DNA of 64,000 nucleotides from G032773895 sp965248935 (lineage in GTDB: Bacteria > Pseudomonadota > Gammaproteobacteria > Pseudomonadales > Cellvibrionaceae): contig OZ252214.1 of the NCBI GenBank assembly GCA_965248935.1, positions 2,232,001 through 2,296,000 of the forward strand. Reading direction: 5' to 3'. The position numbers and the translations under genes were made by a program. This document shows, piece by piece, positions 8,719-17,164 of this stretch (positions are counted from its first letter, which is position 1; every line of letters begins with the position of its first letter). The notes under the pieces were generated by a model. That model had not been told where the DNA came from. It saw only the letters and a list, made by a program, of their open reading frames with translations, and did not search any database.

Positions 8719-9258
8719 ATGGAAAATAATAGACCGTTGCCAACAGTTTTAATGCCTAGTGCAGTTGTAGCCGTGCCTCTTAATAGTGTTTCTATGGTAA
8801 TGCCTTTTGTGGTAGTTACTGATCAAAATATGCCCAGCCGGGTTACCTCAAAATACTTAGAAGGGTTGGGTGAGAAAAGAGACTCGAAGAAAGCAACTGA
8901 TAGTTATCATAAGTTAAAAAATGATTTCGATATTTCACATTCTGAAATGGCTAATTGGCTTGGTACGAAAAGACGGACTCTATACAATTGGATGAATTCA
9001 CCAGAAAAAGTTAAAAGATATGGGCCGGAAATAGAAAAGCGCCTATCAAACTTGATATTCTTACATCAAGATATGGAGTTTGAGCATCATCGCTTTTTAT
9101 ATAAGGTGGCATTTAGCCCAATATTTGGTGATCCAATGTTTGGTGATGCTATAAACAGCGGTGAGTCTAGCGACACTTTAATAGAATGGTATGATACATT
9201 ATTTGCGAAATTTGAGTCTTTAAGGCTTATGGACTCATCAAGAGAAGCTCAAGTTTAA
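8719..9258 (+). CDS. Helix-turn-helix protein, possible antitoxin or regulator
   Basis: Second gene of the operon, 5 bp after the first. The 179-residue protein has a clear helix-turn-helix at about residues 70-93 (FDISHSEMANWLGTKRRTLYNW), like those of Xre-type antitoxins and sporulation-type regulators. The first 40 residues are hydrophobic and proline-containing without a clear signal peptide. The C-terminal part (about 105-175) is helical and may mediate oligomerisation or partner binding. It is the likely DNA-binding component acting on the inverted repeat at 7816-7847 (inference). No catalytic motif is visible. Confidence 0.65.
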   Translation: MENNRPLPTVLMPSAVVAVPLNSVSMVMPFVVVTDQNMPSRVTSKYLEGLGEKRDSKKATDSYHKLKNDFDISHSEMANWLGTKRRTLYNWMNSPEKVKRYGPEIEKRLSNLIFLHQDMEFEHHRFLYKVAFSPIFGDPMFGDAINSGESSDTLIEWYDTLFAKFESLRLMDSSREAQV

Positions 9259-9268
9259 GGAGCGTATT

Positions 9269-10174
9269 TTGGTTAGAGAAGAGCTTTTAGCCAAAGGCTG
9301 GCGAAGACATAGCGTAATTAGTAAATCAAAAAATAAATTTGATAGGCTTCTCAAACTATTTCCAGAAAACTTAAACGTAATGGCGTCTAAAGAAGACGCC
9401 ATTATTTTGTTGTCCACGTATGATTGCGCAGTAGTGAGCCCTTGTTTTGAAACAGAACCTTGGATACAAATACTTGTAGCGATTCCCGTAGATTATAAAA
9501 AAGAATTATCTTGTGGGAGAAACCCTAGGAGACTTCATTTTAAAATTCATAAAAATGAAAAAGAACTTAGCTACGAAACGAATGCTTCGGGTATATATCA
9601 GCTTGATAGAAAAATACTCTGTGATTTACAACCAGATTTGATTTATAAAGTAAACAATGAAAATCAATTTCACCTAAAAAATTGGTTAGCAGAAAGATAT
9701 AAACAGAATACGTGGCCAGACTCTTTCAATAGTTCTCTAAAACCAGCGGAGAGAAAACTTAAAAAATTTTGGAAAAAGTACAATGATTACGTTTCTAGTG
9801 CATATATAAAGCTTGACACATACGATGAAATAGAAAATAAAAAATATGAGATTTCGGTAATTATAGCCCTTGAAGACAAGAAAAAGAGGGTTTTGGTTAA
9901 TTACCTTCGCAACGAAAATAAGGGACTTGAAGGTGCTAATATAGAAAAGGTTTTATCACAGCTCGAAAATGAAGTAATAAACGCTTTTGGTAATACTGTT
10001 ATTTTTACCAAAGATAAAACTAGGGCACATAAAAAAGCAGTAGTAGTACTTGAAGAGTCAAATATAACAATTTCACTTCTTAAGATATTTTATAGGTTTT
10101 CACCTTACTCTTTATCTAACCTTTCCTCTGATGATCCATTGCCTATCGATATATTATCTGGAAGATCAGATTAA
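9269..10174 (+). CDS. Unknown 301-aa protein, third gene of accessory operon
   Basis: I do not recognise this as a characterised family. It starts at TTG 9269 with a strong AAGGAG at 9257-9262, 10 bp after the HTH gene. Notable segments are YDCAVVSPCFETEPWIQILV (Cys53, Cys59) and CGRNPRRLH (Cys82, residues 82-90), followed by a basic, helical C-terminal half without membrane segments. The first segment resembles small proteins whose cysteines follow a D-C-x-V-x-S pattern in phage or island genes, from memory only. Operon position behind an HTH protein is compatible with a toxin or defence effector, which is inference. Base composition is AT-rich. Confidence 0.6.
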   Translation: MVREELLAKGWRRHSVISKSKNKFDRLLKLFPENLNVMASKEDAIILLSTYDCAVVSPCFETEPWIQILVAIPVDYKKELSCGRNPRRLHFKIHKNEKELSYETNASGIYQLDRKILCDLQPDLIYKVNNENQFHLKNWLAERYKQNTWPDSFNSSLKPAERKLKKFWKKYNDYVSSAYIKLDTYDEIENKKYEISVIIALEDKKKRVLVNYLRNENKGLEGANIEKVLSQLENEVINAFGNTVIFTKDKTRAHKKAVVVLEESNITISLLKIFYRFSPYSLSNLSSDDPLPIDILSGRSD

Positions 10175-10463
10175 ATTTCTTTAAAATGTGAATTCTGTGG
10201 ATATTTTCAATAACTCAGGGTTTTATCTGTAGACTATACTTGATTTGGTTTTTTGTAATTTTGATATTTGATTTAGTGGACAAAAAATCAAGAGAAACAG
10301 GATCATCAGAATAAATATTAGAAAGAGTATAAGCGAAAATCTATAAATACTTTAAGCAGCGCGGAATTATGCTCGATTCCTCGGCAACTTCTGAAAAAAT
10401 AAATGGAATCTCTTGAAAGCACTGAAAATTACGAGATAGTCAAAAATAACATAAATAGATTAT

Positions 10464-10847
10464 TTAAATTTTATCATTGGACATAAACGGAGGTAGGTTT
10501 TCGATTTTTAATACCATGTAGTATCCGTTTTGATCGCTTTGAATATCTCTTCCGTATTCGGAAACTATTTCTATACTCCTGACTTCAGCGTGTTTAAGCG
10601 TAAATTCGACATTTTTTTCTCTTTGGTAGTTGTCTAGTCTAATTTCTCCGGTTTTACATGAGCTTATTATATCAAAGCTCTTTAAGTTATCCGGCTTTGT
10701 ATCAGGAAAGACGACTTTCGTTTGCAGAGTACCAGACACATTCTTACCGCACCGTAAATGGACGGTTAAGGAAGCGTTTCGATCGCAACCACCACACAAA
10801 ATAGCAATTGCGATAATTAATGAGAGGTAGATATTTAATGGGTTCAT
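10464..10847 (-). CDS. Small lipoprotein-like secreted protein, putative immunity partner
   Basis: 127 residues with an N-terminal hydrophobic segment ending AIAILCGGC and then a soluble beta-rich domain. The cysteine follows an imperfect lipobox (CGGC rather than LxGC), so lipid attachment is likely but not certain. Its ATG overlaps the TGA of the lysozyme-like gene upstream (ATGA overlap at 10844-10847), so the two are translationally coupled. A periplasm-directed partner directly behind a peptidoglycan-hydrolase-like protein fits an immunity protein (inference). No family was recognised. Confidence 0.6.
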   Translation of the reverse strand: MNPLNIYLSLIIAIAILCGGCDRNASLTVHLRCGKNVSGTLQTKVVFPDTKPDNLKSFDIISSCKTGEIRLDNYQREKNVEFTLKHAEVRSIEIVSEYGRDIQSDQNGYYMVLKIENLPPFMSNDKI

Positions 10848-11680
10848 ATTACCACCTCGTTTACATAATCTGCTTCATCCGTATGCCCCTGATTTCGCAA
10901 GGTCACTTCGATTGGTGACCAATCAATATTGTTTCCAGTAGATTTTTGCGCAGCAACTACCATGTTTCTCATTCCATGATAAAGCGCAACGGCAAATTTC
11001 GCCGTGTCTTTAACCGAGCGACTCGCTTTGGTTGCGGAGTTAATTCGAATCGCCATGTAAGCTGTAACAACAAAATCCTCCAATTTTTTATTCCTATAGA
11101 TACTACTATAACCTGGCTGAATATTGGTTGAGTAGGCGCCAAAATTCCAGTGATGTTGATGTGTAGTAAACTCGGTTTTCAATAATTCTGGAATAAATAC
11201 GCGATTAATATATTCTTCGAAAATACCTTTAAAGCCACTTGGGCTGATAACATCTGTATATGCAGGTTGACCCAGCTGCCCTCGACCGATGGTAGATCCA
11301 TCGAATCCCATTCTTTCTAACCTAGAAAGACGTTTATTCTCTGCAATATAGATACGATTAATAAATGCAGGAGTAACCTGCGCAAACTGAGGGCTTGGCT
11401 TCACTCGGTTAATTAATTTTATGACTTCAGCCAAATTGGCTGATACTGGTTGATATTGCGTATTGTTTTTTAACTTGATTAGGGCTGATCGGTCATTAGA
11501 TGAAAAATACCGTGGAGGAAGCATTGCAAGTGCTTCGTAGAGGCGTAGAACTCCTTCAGAATCCAGGTTTTTCAATTCAATTTTCGCTGCATTATTTATT
11601 ATTTTTTGCGCTTCATTGTCTTTTTGATTGGGTGGAGTATTAGAAAGTCGTTGTTTGATTTGGGACGTTGTTAATGCCAT
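10844..11680 (-). CDS. Lysozyme-like protein, candidate antibacterial effector
   Basis: 278 residues without a signal peptide. Residues 112-141 contain AENKRLSRLERMGFDGST followed by IGRGQLGQPAY: a Glu (E114) about 16 residues before TIG-x-G-Q. This is the spacing seen in T4-type lysozymes, where the catalytic Glu precedes the TIGxG motif. The C-terminal half has WNFGAYSTN and repeated helical segments. A cytosolic cell-wall hydrolase without its own export signal, coupled to a lipoprotein, resembles type VI secretion effector-immunity pairs. No secretion genes or PAAR/VgrG are in the window, so the delivery route is unknown. Confidence 0.55.
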   Translation of the reverse strand: MALTTSQIKQRLSNTPPNQKDNEAQKIINNAAKIELKNLDSEGVLRLYEALAMLPPRYFSSNDRSALIKLKNNTQYQPVSANLAEVIKLINRVKPSPQFAQVTPAFINRIYIAENKRLSRLERMGFDGSTIGRGQLGQPAYTDVISPSGFKGIFEEYINRVFIPELLKTEFTTHQHHWNFGAYSTNIQPGYSSIYRNKKLEDFVVTAYMAIRINSATKASRSVKDTAKFAVALYHGMRNMVVAAQKSTGNNIDWSPIEVTLRNQGHTDEADYVNEVVI

Positions 11681-11765
11681 CTTTGCTTATCCTTTATAAA
11701 AATGCAATAGGGTGATGAGAATTCCAATGCTAAGAGCTTGGCTAAAAGTAAGCACAGGGTTCAAA

Positions 11766-12179
11766 TCACTCCGGTTCTGTTGTATCAACTTGCCCAGACA
11801 TTTTTCTGCGAATAAAAGACCAAGACATGCCCACCGCTAATTTAGCCGCAAGAAAAAAACCGAGTATCCAAAGTAAGCCGGAAACATTTGTTGGTGCTAA
11901 CAGTTTTAAGTCGTAGAGAATCCAAACAAAAATTCCAAATAAAGCACTGGCGAGAGAAAAGCCGATTAGGCCCAAAGAGCGAAGAGTGGCACGCACATAA
12001 ATAGCCCAACCAATGGTAAGTGCGACTGCTGCCAGCGCAATCCAGGGGTTAATATTGTGAGGAAAAGTATTGATTACCCAGTGAGTGAAGGAATAACCGC
12101 TTGGGTTATAGGTTGCGTAAACGAGTATAAGGGCAAATAATAGCCTTAACCCAAAGCCTTTCCATTGGTTTTCTAACAT
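11766..12179 (-). CDS. DUF6524-like inner-membrane protein
   Basis: 137-residue hydrophobic protein with four predicted membrane segments (about 10-25, 45-62, 68-90 and 98-118). The start GFGLRLLFALILVYATYNPSGYS matches the conserved N-terminus of DUF6524 proteins, whose function is unknown. It lies 3 bp downstream of the acyltransferase gene at 12183-12914 in the same direction, so the two are probably cotranscribed. Confidence 0.75.
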   Translation of the reverse strand: MLENQWKGFGLRLLFALILVYATYNPSGYSFTHWVINTFPHNINPWIALAAVALTIGWAIYVRATLRSLGLIGFSLASALFGIFVWILYDLKLLAPTNVSGLLWILGFFLAAKLAVGMSWSFIRRKMSGQVDTTEPE

Positions 12180-12182
12180 AAT

Positions 12183-12914
12183 TTATTTACCCGAAAGTGT
12201 TTGTGGTAACTTGCTCATTTTTCCTTCAATCCATTCTTCAACTTCAGCCGTGAGTTGTTTGCTGTTTTTATTTTCTGTCGATATTGGTTCGCCAATTATT
12301 ACATTAATTGTACCTGGGTATTTTAAAAACTTTTCATTGGCTGGCCAACAGATTCCCGAGTTTATTGCTACAGGTACGATATTGACCTTGGACGCAACAG
12401 CAATATCTGCACCACTGCGCGCATACTTGCCTCTTTCTCCCAGGTTCATTCGTGTTCCTTCGGGAAAAAGAATCACGTTTAGTCCTGAAGATAATCGCTC
12501 AGCGCCTTGCTTTTTAACTTCTTTTAACGCCCGTCTAGGGTTACTTCTATCAATGGCGATGGGTCTTAATGCCCGTAAGCCCCAACCAAAAAATGGAATA
12601 TTTAACAGCTCTTTTTTTAATATGGTTGATGCGGGTAAAAAAGCGCTCTGTAAATAAAGCGTTTCCCAGGTACTTTGGTGCTTGGCGAGAATTATTGCCG
12701 GTTGGTCTGGTTTGGGAATATTATCTTTCCCTTCAACCCGATATTTCACGCCACAGATAATGCTTAGTAAGAAAATAACCAAGTTGGCCCAACTGGCCAC
12801 CAGAATATGTCGTGTTCTAGCGGGTAAAAGCCATGTCAGTATTGATAGGGTGCCGTAACTAATCGTACAACAAAAATAGGAAACTGAAAAAATTGCTGAC
12901 CTAATATAAACCAC
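12183..12914 (-). CDS. 1-acyl-sn-glycerol-3-phosphate acyltransferase (PlsC family)
   Basis: Transfers an acyl chain to lysophosphatidic acid in phospholipid synthesis at the inner membrane. The acyltransferase motifs are present: KHQSTWET (the H-x4-D-type block, here with Glu), the block near IAIDR, and FPEGTRMN. An N-terminal membrane segment spans about residues 5-45. It starts at GTG 12914, preceded by AGGAAA at good spacing. The length of 243 is normal. It is distinct from the HtrB-like enzyme at 16241. Confidence 0.88.
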   Translation of the reverse strand: MVYIRSAIFSVSYFCCTISYGTLSILTWLLPARTRHILVASWANLVIFLLSIICGVKYRVEGKDNIPKPDQPAIILAKHQSTWETLYLQSAFLPASTILKKELLNIPFFGWGLRALRPIAIDRSNPRRALKEVKKQGAERLSSGLNVILFPEGTRMNLGERGKYARSGADIAVASKVNIVPVAINSGICWPANEKFLKYPGTINVIIGEPISTENKNSKQLTAEVEEWIEGKMSKLPQTLSGK

Positions 12915-12984
12915 GATATTTCCTGTATTGGTGGACTCTTGTTCACCAATGTAAAAAGTTGAACATGCTAATAAGAGACGCTTA

Positions 12985-15066
12985 CTAATTTTTAACCGCT
13001 AAGTAAGAAATATCCGCCACTTCCAAAAATAAGCTTCTTAATTGGTTTAGCAGTGCCAAGCGATTGTTTTTAAGAGACTCGTCTTCCACCATGACCATAA
13101 CATGGTCAAAAAAATCGTCTACCGGCTGCTGTAATACGGAAAGTGTGGTGAGCGCTTTGGTGTAATCCGCAGATTTGAATAGTGGAATAACATCCGATTG
13201 TAATTGAGACAATTTTTCTGCTAAGTTTTTTTCCGCATCTTCAATAAGCAACTTATCGTTGATCTCACCAGATACCTCTGTCGATTGTTTAGCTAAGATA
13301 TTGGAGACACGTTTGTTTGCCGCAGCTAAGGCGGGAGCTTCAGATAAGTTACAAAACTCCGCTACGGCTTTTACTCGTTTGTTAATATCAACGGGAACGG
13401 TTAACTCTTTAGCGCTTACAGACTGGTAAACTTCTGCCGGTACGTCTTCTTCATACCAAGCTTTAAAGCGGTCCAGCATATAGCTGAGTACATCGGCTAC
13501 AACCGAATCCGCTTTTGGAAGGGAATCAAACCCTTTTGCAGCTTGTTCAACTAAGTCTTTTAAATCGAGTATATAGTCTTTTTCCACAAGAATACGCAAA
13601 GCAGCTAAAGAGGAGCGTCGCAGAGCAAAAGGGTCTTTTGAACCTGTTGGTGATTGGCCAATACCAAAAATACCTGTAATGGTATCCAGTCTATCTGCCA
13701 ATGCGATAATGGCGCCGGTTACGGAGTCGGGTAGGCTATCGCTGGCAAATTTGGGTTTGTATTGTTCTTTAATTGCGCTGGCGACAATAGAGTCTTCGCC
13801 ATCATTCAGTGCGTAATGCGAGCCTGCAATTCCCTGCATTCCAGAAAATTCGCATACCATGTTACTGACCAAGTCGGATTTGCAAAGTTCCGCTGCGCGC
13901 TCAACATGTTTTGCATTTATATTTTTATCGGAAAGTGCATTTGCTATATAGCCTGCGAGTTTTTTTATCCGTTCGGTTTTATCGTAGATGGTGCCTAGTT
14001 TAGCCTGGAAGACGACGCTTTTTAATCGCTCTCTTTGTTGTTCTAAGCTTACCTTTTTATCCATTTCGAAAAAGAAGGCTGCGTCGGCTAAGCGTGGACG
14101 AATAACACGTTCGTTACCGTTAATAACTTGTATGGCGTCTGCGCTTTCCAAATTTGAGATAGTAATAAAAACAGGTAATAAATTATTTTTATTATCGACA
14201 ACATGAAAATATTTTTGGTGTTCTTTCATCGAAGAAATAAGCGCTTCAGCGGGAACTGATAAAAACTCTTCATCAAAATTTCCCGCCAAAGGAACGGGCC
14301 ATTCTACTAGGGCGGTGACTTCTTCAAGCAGGTCATCACTGATAACGGCGTTGCCTTTTATTACTTGTGCGCATTGTGCTACTTGATCGGCAATTAATTG
14401 CTGGCGTTCCTCAAAATTAGCAATCACTCTGCCTGTTTCTTTAAGCAAAGCTTCATAGTCCGTAGGTACGTTTATTTCGATGGCCTGATTAAAATGGAAC
14501 CTATGGCCATAGGTTTTATTGGATGCAGTTGTATCCAAAATATTTTCTGGAATAATGTGATTGCCAAATAATACGATGGACCAGTGAACAGGGCGAACAA
14601 ATTCAGAGCGTGACGCTCCCCAGCGCATTCTCTTTTTAATTGGTAATGCATCAAGTGATGCGCGAATTATATCGCCGATTAGAGTTTCAGTTTTTTCTCC
14701 ACCAGCAGCTTTGGCAAACACTAATTTATCTATTTTTCCGTCATTTTCTGTGGAGAGTTCTTCAATTGAAATGCCATTTTTTTTGGCGAAGGCTTCTGCG
14801 GCTTTTGTTGGTTTGCCGTCTGCATCAAATGCGATTTTTACGGGTGGGCCAAATATTTTTACATCTTCGGTGGGCGTTTTTTCATCCAAAGATTGAACCA
14901 CTATGGCGAGTCTTCTTGGTGTAGCGAACGATTGTACTTCTTTGTAGGAAAGCTTTGCGGTATCTAAACCAGATAGCATACCGGAGGTAAAGGCTTCAGA
15001 TAATTCTTTTAATGATGTAGGAGGTAATTCTTCTGTACCGATTTCGACTAATAAATCTTGAGACAT
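12985..15066 (-). CDS. glyS: Glycyl-tRNA synthetase beta subunit
   Basis: Beta subunit of the alpha2beta2 glycyl-tRNA synthetase found in most bacteria; it contributes tRNA recognition. The N-terminal LLVEIGTEELPP and the internal segment MRWGASRSEFVRPVHW are hallmark GlyS sequences. The length of 693 matches the family. The ATG overlaps the glyQ stop by one base (TAATG), so synthesis of the two subunits is coupled. Confidence 0.97.
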   Translation of the reverse strand: MSQDLLVEIGTEELPPTSLKELSEAFTSGMLSGLDTAKLSYKEVQSFATPRRLAIVVQSLDEKTPTEDVKIFGPPVKIAFDADGKPTKAAEAFAKKNGISIEELSTENDGKIDKLVFAKAAGGEKTETLIGDIIRASLDALPIKKRMRWGASRSEFVRPVHWSIVLFGNHIIPENILDTTASNKTYGHRFHFNQAIEINVPTDYEALLKETGRVIANFEERQQLIADQVAQCAQVIKGNAVISDDLLEEVTALVEWPVPLAGNFDEEFLSVPAEALISSMKEHQKYFHVVDNKNNLLPVFITISNLESADAIQVINGNERVIRPRLADAAFFFEMDKKVSLEQQRERLKSVVFQAKLGTIYDKTERIKKLAGYIANALSDKNINAKHVERAAELCKSDLVSNMVCEFSGMQGIAGSHYALNDGEDSIVASAIKEQYKPKFASDSLPDSVTGAIIALADRLDTITGIFGIGQSPTGSKDPFALRRSSLAALRILVEKDYILDLKDLVEQAAKGFDSLPKADSVVADVLSYMLDRFKAWYEEDVPAEVYQSVSAKELTVPVDINKRVKAVAEFCNLSEAPALAAANKRVSNILAKQSTEVSGEINDKLLIEDAEKNLAEKLSQLQSDVIPLFKSADYTKALTTLSVLQQPVDDFFDHVMVMVEDESLKNNRLALLNQLRSLFLEVADISYLAVKN

Positions 15067-16046
15067 TATTTTTTCTCCCCATTTTTTTCCGCTTTTTTTT
15101 CCGCGTCTTTTATTATTTCTTTTCGCACATTTTCTGCTGCTAAGGGAAAGCCCAATTTTAAGCGGGCATCAAAATAGGCTTGCGCTACGGATCTTGCTAG
15201 GGTTCTTACTCGTAAAATAAAACGTTGTCTTTCCGTTACGGATATAGCTTGGCGGGCGTCCAGTAAGTTAAATGCGTGAGAGGCTTTCATTACCATTTCA
15301 TAAGCGGGTAGAGGTAAGCTTTGTTCAATTAGGCTTGCGCATTCTTTTTCACACACATCAAAGGTTTGGAATAAGAATTCGACGTTGGCGTGGGTAAAGT
15401 TAAAGTGAGACATTTCCACTTCGTTTTGATGGAAGACATCGCCATAGGTGATAGGTGAACCGTCGGGGGAGAGGGTCCAGACTAGATCATAGATAGAGCG
15501 CTTGTTTTGCAGGTACATGGCAATACGCTCTAGGCCATAGGTAATTTCGCCAGTGACGGGATAGCATTCCAAGCCACCCACTTGTTGGAAATAGGTAAAT
15601 TGAGTCACTTCCATACCGTTTAACCAGACTTCCCAGCCGAGGCCCCAGGCGCCAAGTGTGGGTGATTCCCAATTGTCTTCGACAAATCGAATATCGTGAA
15701 TGCTGGTATCCAGCCCCAAGTATTTGAGTGACTCTAGGTAGAGGTCTTGAATATTACTTGGCGAGGGCTTAAGCACGACTTGGAATTGGTAGTAATGTTG
15801 TAAGCGGTTAGGGTTTTCGCCGTATCGGCCATCGGTGGGACGCCTGCAAGGTTGAACATAGGCACTGTTCCAGCTTTCTGGGCCAATGGCACGTAAAAAT
15901 GTAGCTGGATGGAAGGTGCCTGCGCCCACTTCTAAATCCAACGGCTGCATAATAACGCAGCCTTTTTCTGCCCAGTATTCTTGTAGGGCGAGTATTAGGC
16001 CCTGAAAGGTTGAAACGTCGGGGTTCGACACAGTGTGGTCTCTCAA
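15066..16046 (-). CDS. glyQ: Glycyl-tRNA synthetase alpha subunit
   Basis: Catalytic class II subunit that charges tRNA-Gly. Clear family segments are TFQGLILALQEYWAEKGC, GAGTFHPATFLRAIGPE, and the motif AYVQPCRRPTDGRYGENPNR. The length of 326 is slightly above the usual 300-320, the excess being a Lys/Glu-rich C-terminal tail (EKKAEKNGEKK). It is first in the glyQ-glyS operon and divergent from the htrB-like gene, with a 194-bp gap that must hold both promoters. Confidence 0.97.
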   Translation of the reverse strand: MRDHTVSNPDVSTFQGLILALQEYWAEKGCVIMQPLDLEVGAGTFHPATFLRAIGPESWNSAYVQPCRRPTDGRYGENPNRLQHYYQFQVVLKPSPSNIQDLYLESLKYLGLDTSIHDIRFVEDNWESPTLGAWGLGWEVWLNGMEVTQFTYFQQVGGLECYPVTGEITYGLERIAMYLQNKRSIYDLVWTLSPDGSPITYGDVFHQNEVEMSHFNFTHANVEFLFQTFDVCEKECASLIEQSLPLPAYEMVMKASHAFNLLDARQAISVTERQRFILRVRTLARSVAQAYFDARLKLGFPLAAENVRKEIIKDAEKKAEKNGEKK

Positions 16047-16240
16047 AATTTGTATTTATTTGGGGGCGCAATTATAGCGGTTGAGGTGGGTATCTACCAT
16101 GAATGTCGTTGATTTTGGGGACATATCGTTAAAACTGTTTATCACTTTATGGGACTTTTCTTTATCGAGGTTTCGAAAGAAGGTAATTTTTGGCAAAATA
16201 GTGGATATAATCCCCCGCCCTCTATTAGTTTCAGTCCCTA

Positions 16241-17158
16241 ATGAATCAACTTAAACGTATTTTTGCTATGAGTGTTCTCTATGCACTCGGTTATCTTCCT
16301 ATGGGTTTTGGACGATGTATCGGTTCTGGTATTGGCCGAATAATGTGGTTGGTACAAGGCCGAAATGCCAAGGTGACACTTAAAAACCTCTGTTTTTGTT
16401 TCCCTGATATGAGTGAAAAAGAAAGGGAGGTATTGGCACAAAAGTCCTTAAGAGAGAGTGGAAAGTTCTTTTTTGAGGCGATCGCCATTTTTGTTAGAAG
16501 TAATAAATGGGTGAGCAGCAAAATTTTGTCTATTCACGGCGAAGCCTTTGTTCAAAAGGCTATTGCCGAAAAAAAGGGGCTGATATTGCTTAGCCCTCAT
16601 ATCGGTAACTGGGAGGTGATAGGGCTAGAGCTTGCCAATTTGGGTGAGTTAACAGTGATGTATCTACCGCCCAAAATAGAGTTTCTGAATGGCTTTTTTC
16701 GGCGTTCGCGGGAACGAAAAAACTACAGGCTTGTTCCGGCCAATGTGAAAGGGGTGGCCAGCTTGATTGCTGCACTACAAAAGCCTGGTGGTGTGACGGG
16801 GGTTTTACCGGATCAGTGCCCAAAAAGTGGTGGGGTGTATGCGCCTTTTTTTGGTGTTCCTGCCTATACGATGACGTTGGTAAATGGACTTATTCGTAAA
16901 ACTGGGGCGAGGGTGGTGGCCTGTGTTGGTTTTAGAAAGTCGAAGGGTTTTGAGCTGCACTATTTTGAGGCCCCGGAGGCCATATACGACGAAAACAAAA
17001 CCGTAAGTGCAACGGCTATGAACCAGTTGATTGAGAAAACCATTGCTTTGGCGCCTGAGCAATACTCCTGGGAGTATAAGCGGTTTAAGGGCCGCAACCG
17101 CTACGAGTGTCCCTATCGAAATGAAGGTATGGCGCCGCCTGGAGATGTTGAACTCTAA
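16241..17158 (+). CDS. Lysophospholipid/lipid A acyltransferase, HtrB/LpxL family
   Basis: Inner-membrane acyltransferase of the family that adds secondary acyl chains to lipid A. The key block is SPHIGNWEVIGLEL (H-x4-E catalytic pair) near residue 125, with PDQCPKSGGVYAPFFG further on. The N-terminal hydrophobic stretch anchors the protein. The 305-residue length matches LpxL/LpxM. Whether it acts on lauroyl or myristoyl acceptors, or on ornithine lipids, cannot be told. It converges with trkH, 6 bp away. Confidence 0.88.
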   Translation: MNQLKRIFAMSVLYALGYLPMGFGRCIGSGIGRIMWLVQGRNAKVTLKNLCFCFPDMSEKEREVLAQKSLRESGKFFFEAIAIFVRSNKWVSSKILSIHGEAFVQKAIAEKKGLILLSPHIGNWEVIGLELANLGELTVMYLPPKIEFLNGFFRRSRERKNYRLVPANVKGVASLIAALQKPGGVTGVLPDQCPKSGGVYAPFFGVPAYTMTLVNGLIRKTGARVVACVGFRKSKGFELHYFEAPEAIYDENKTVSATAMNQLIEKTIALAPEQYSWEYKRFKGRNRYECPYRNEGMAPPGDVEL

Positions 17159-17164
17159 GAAGGG

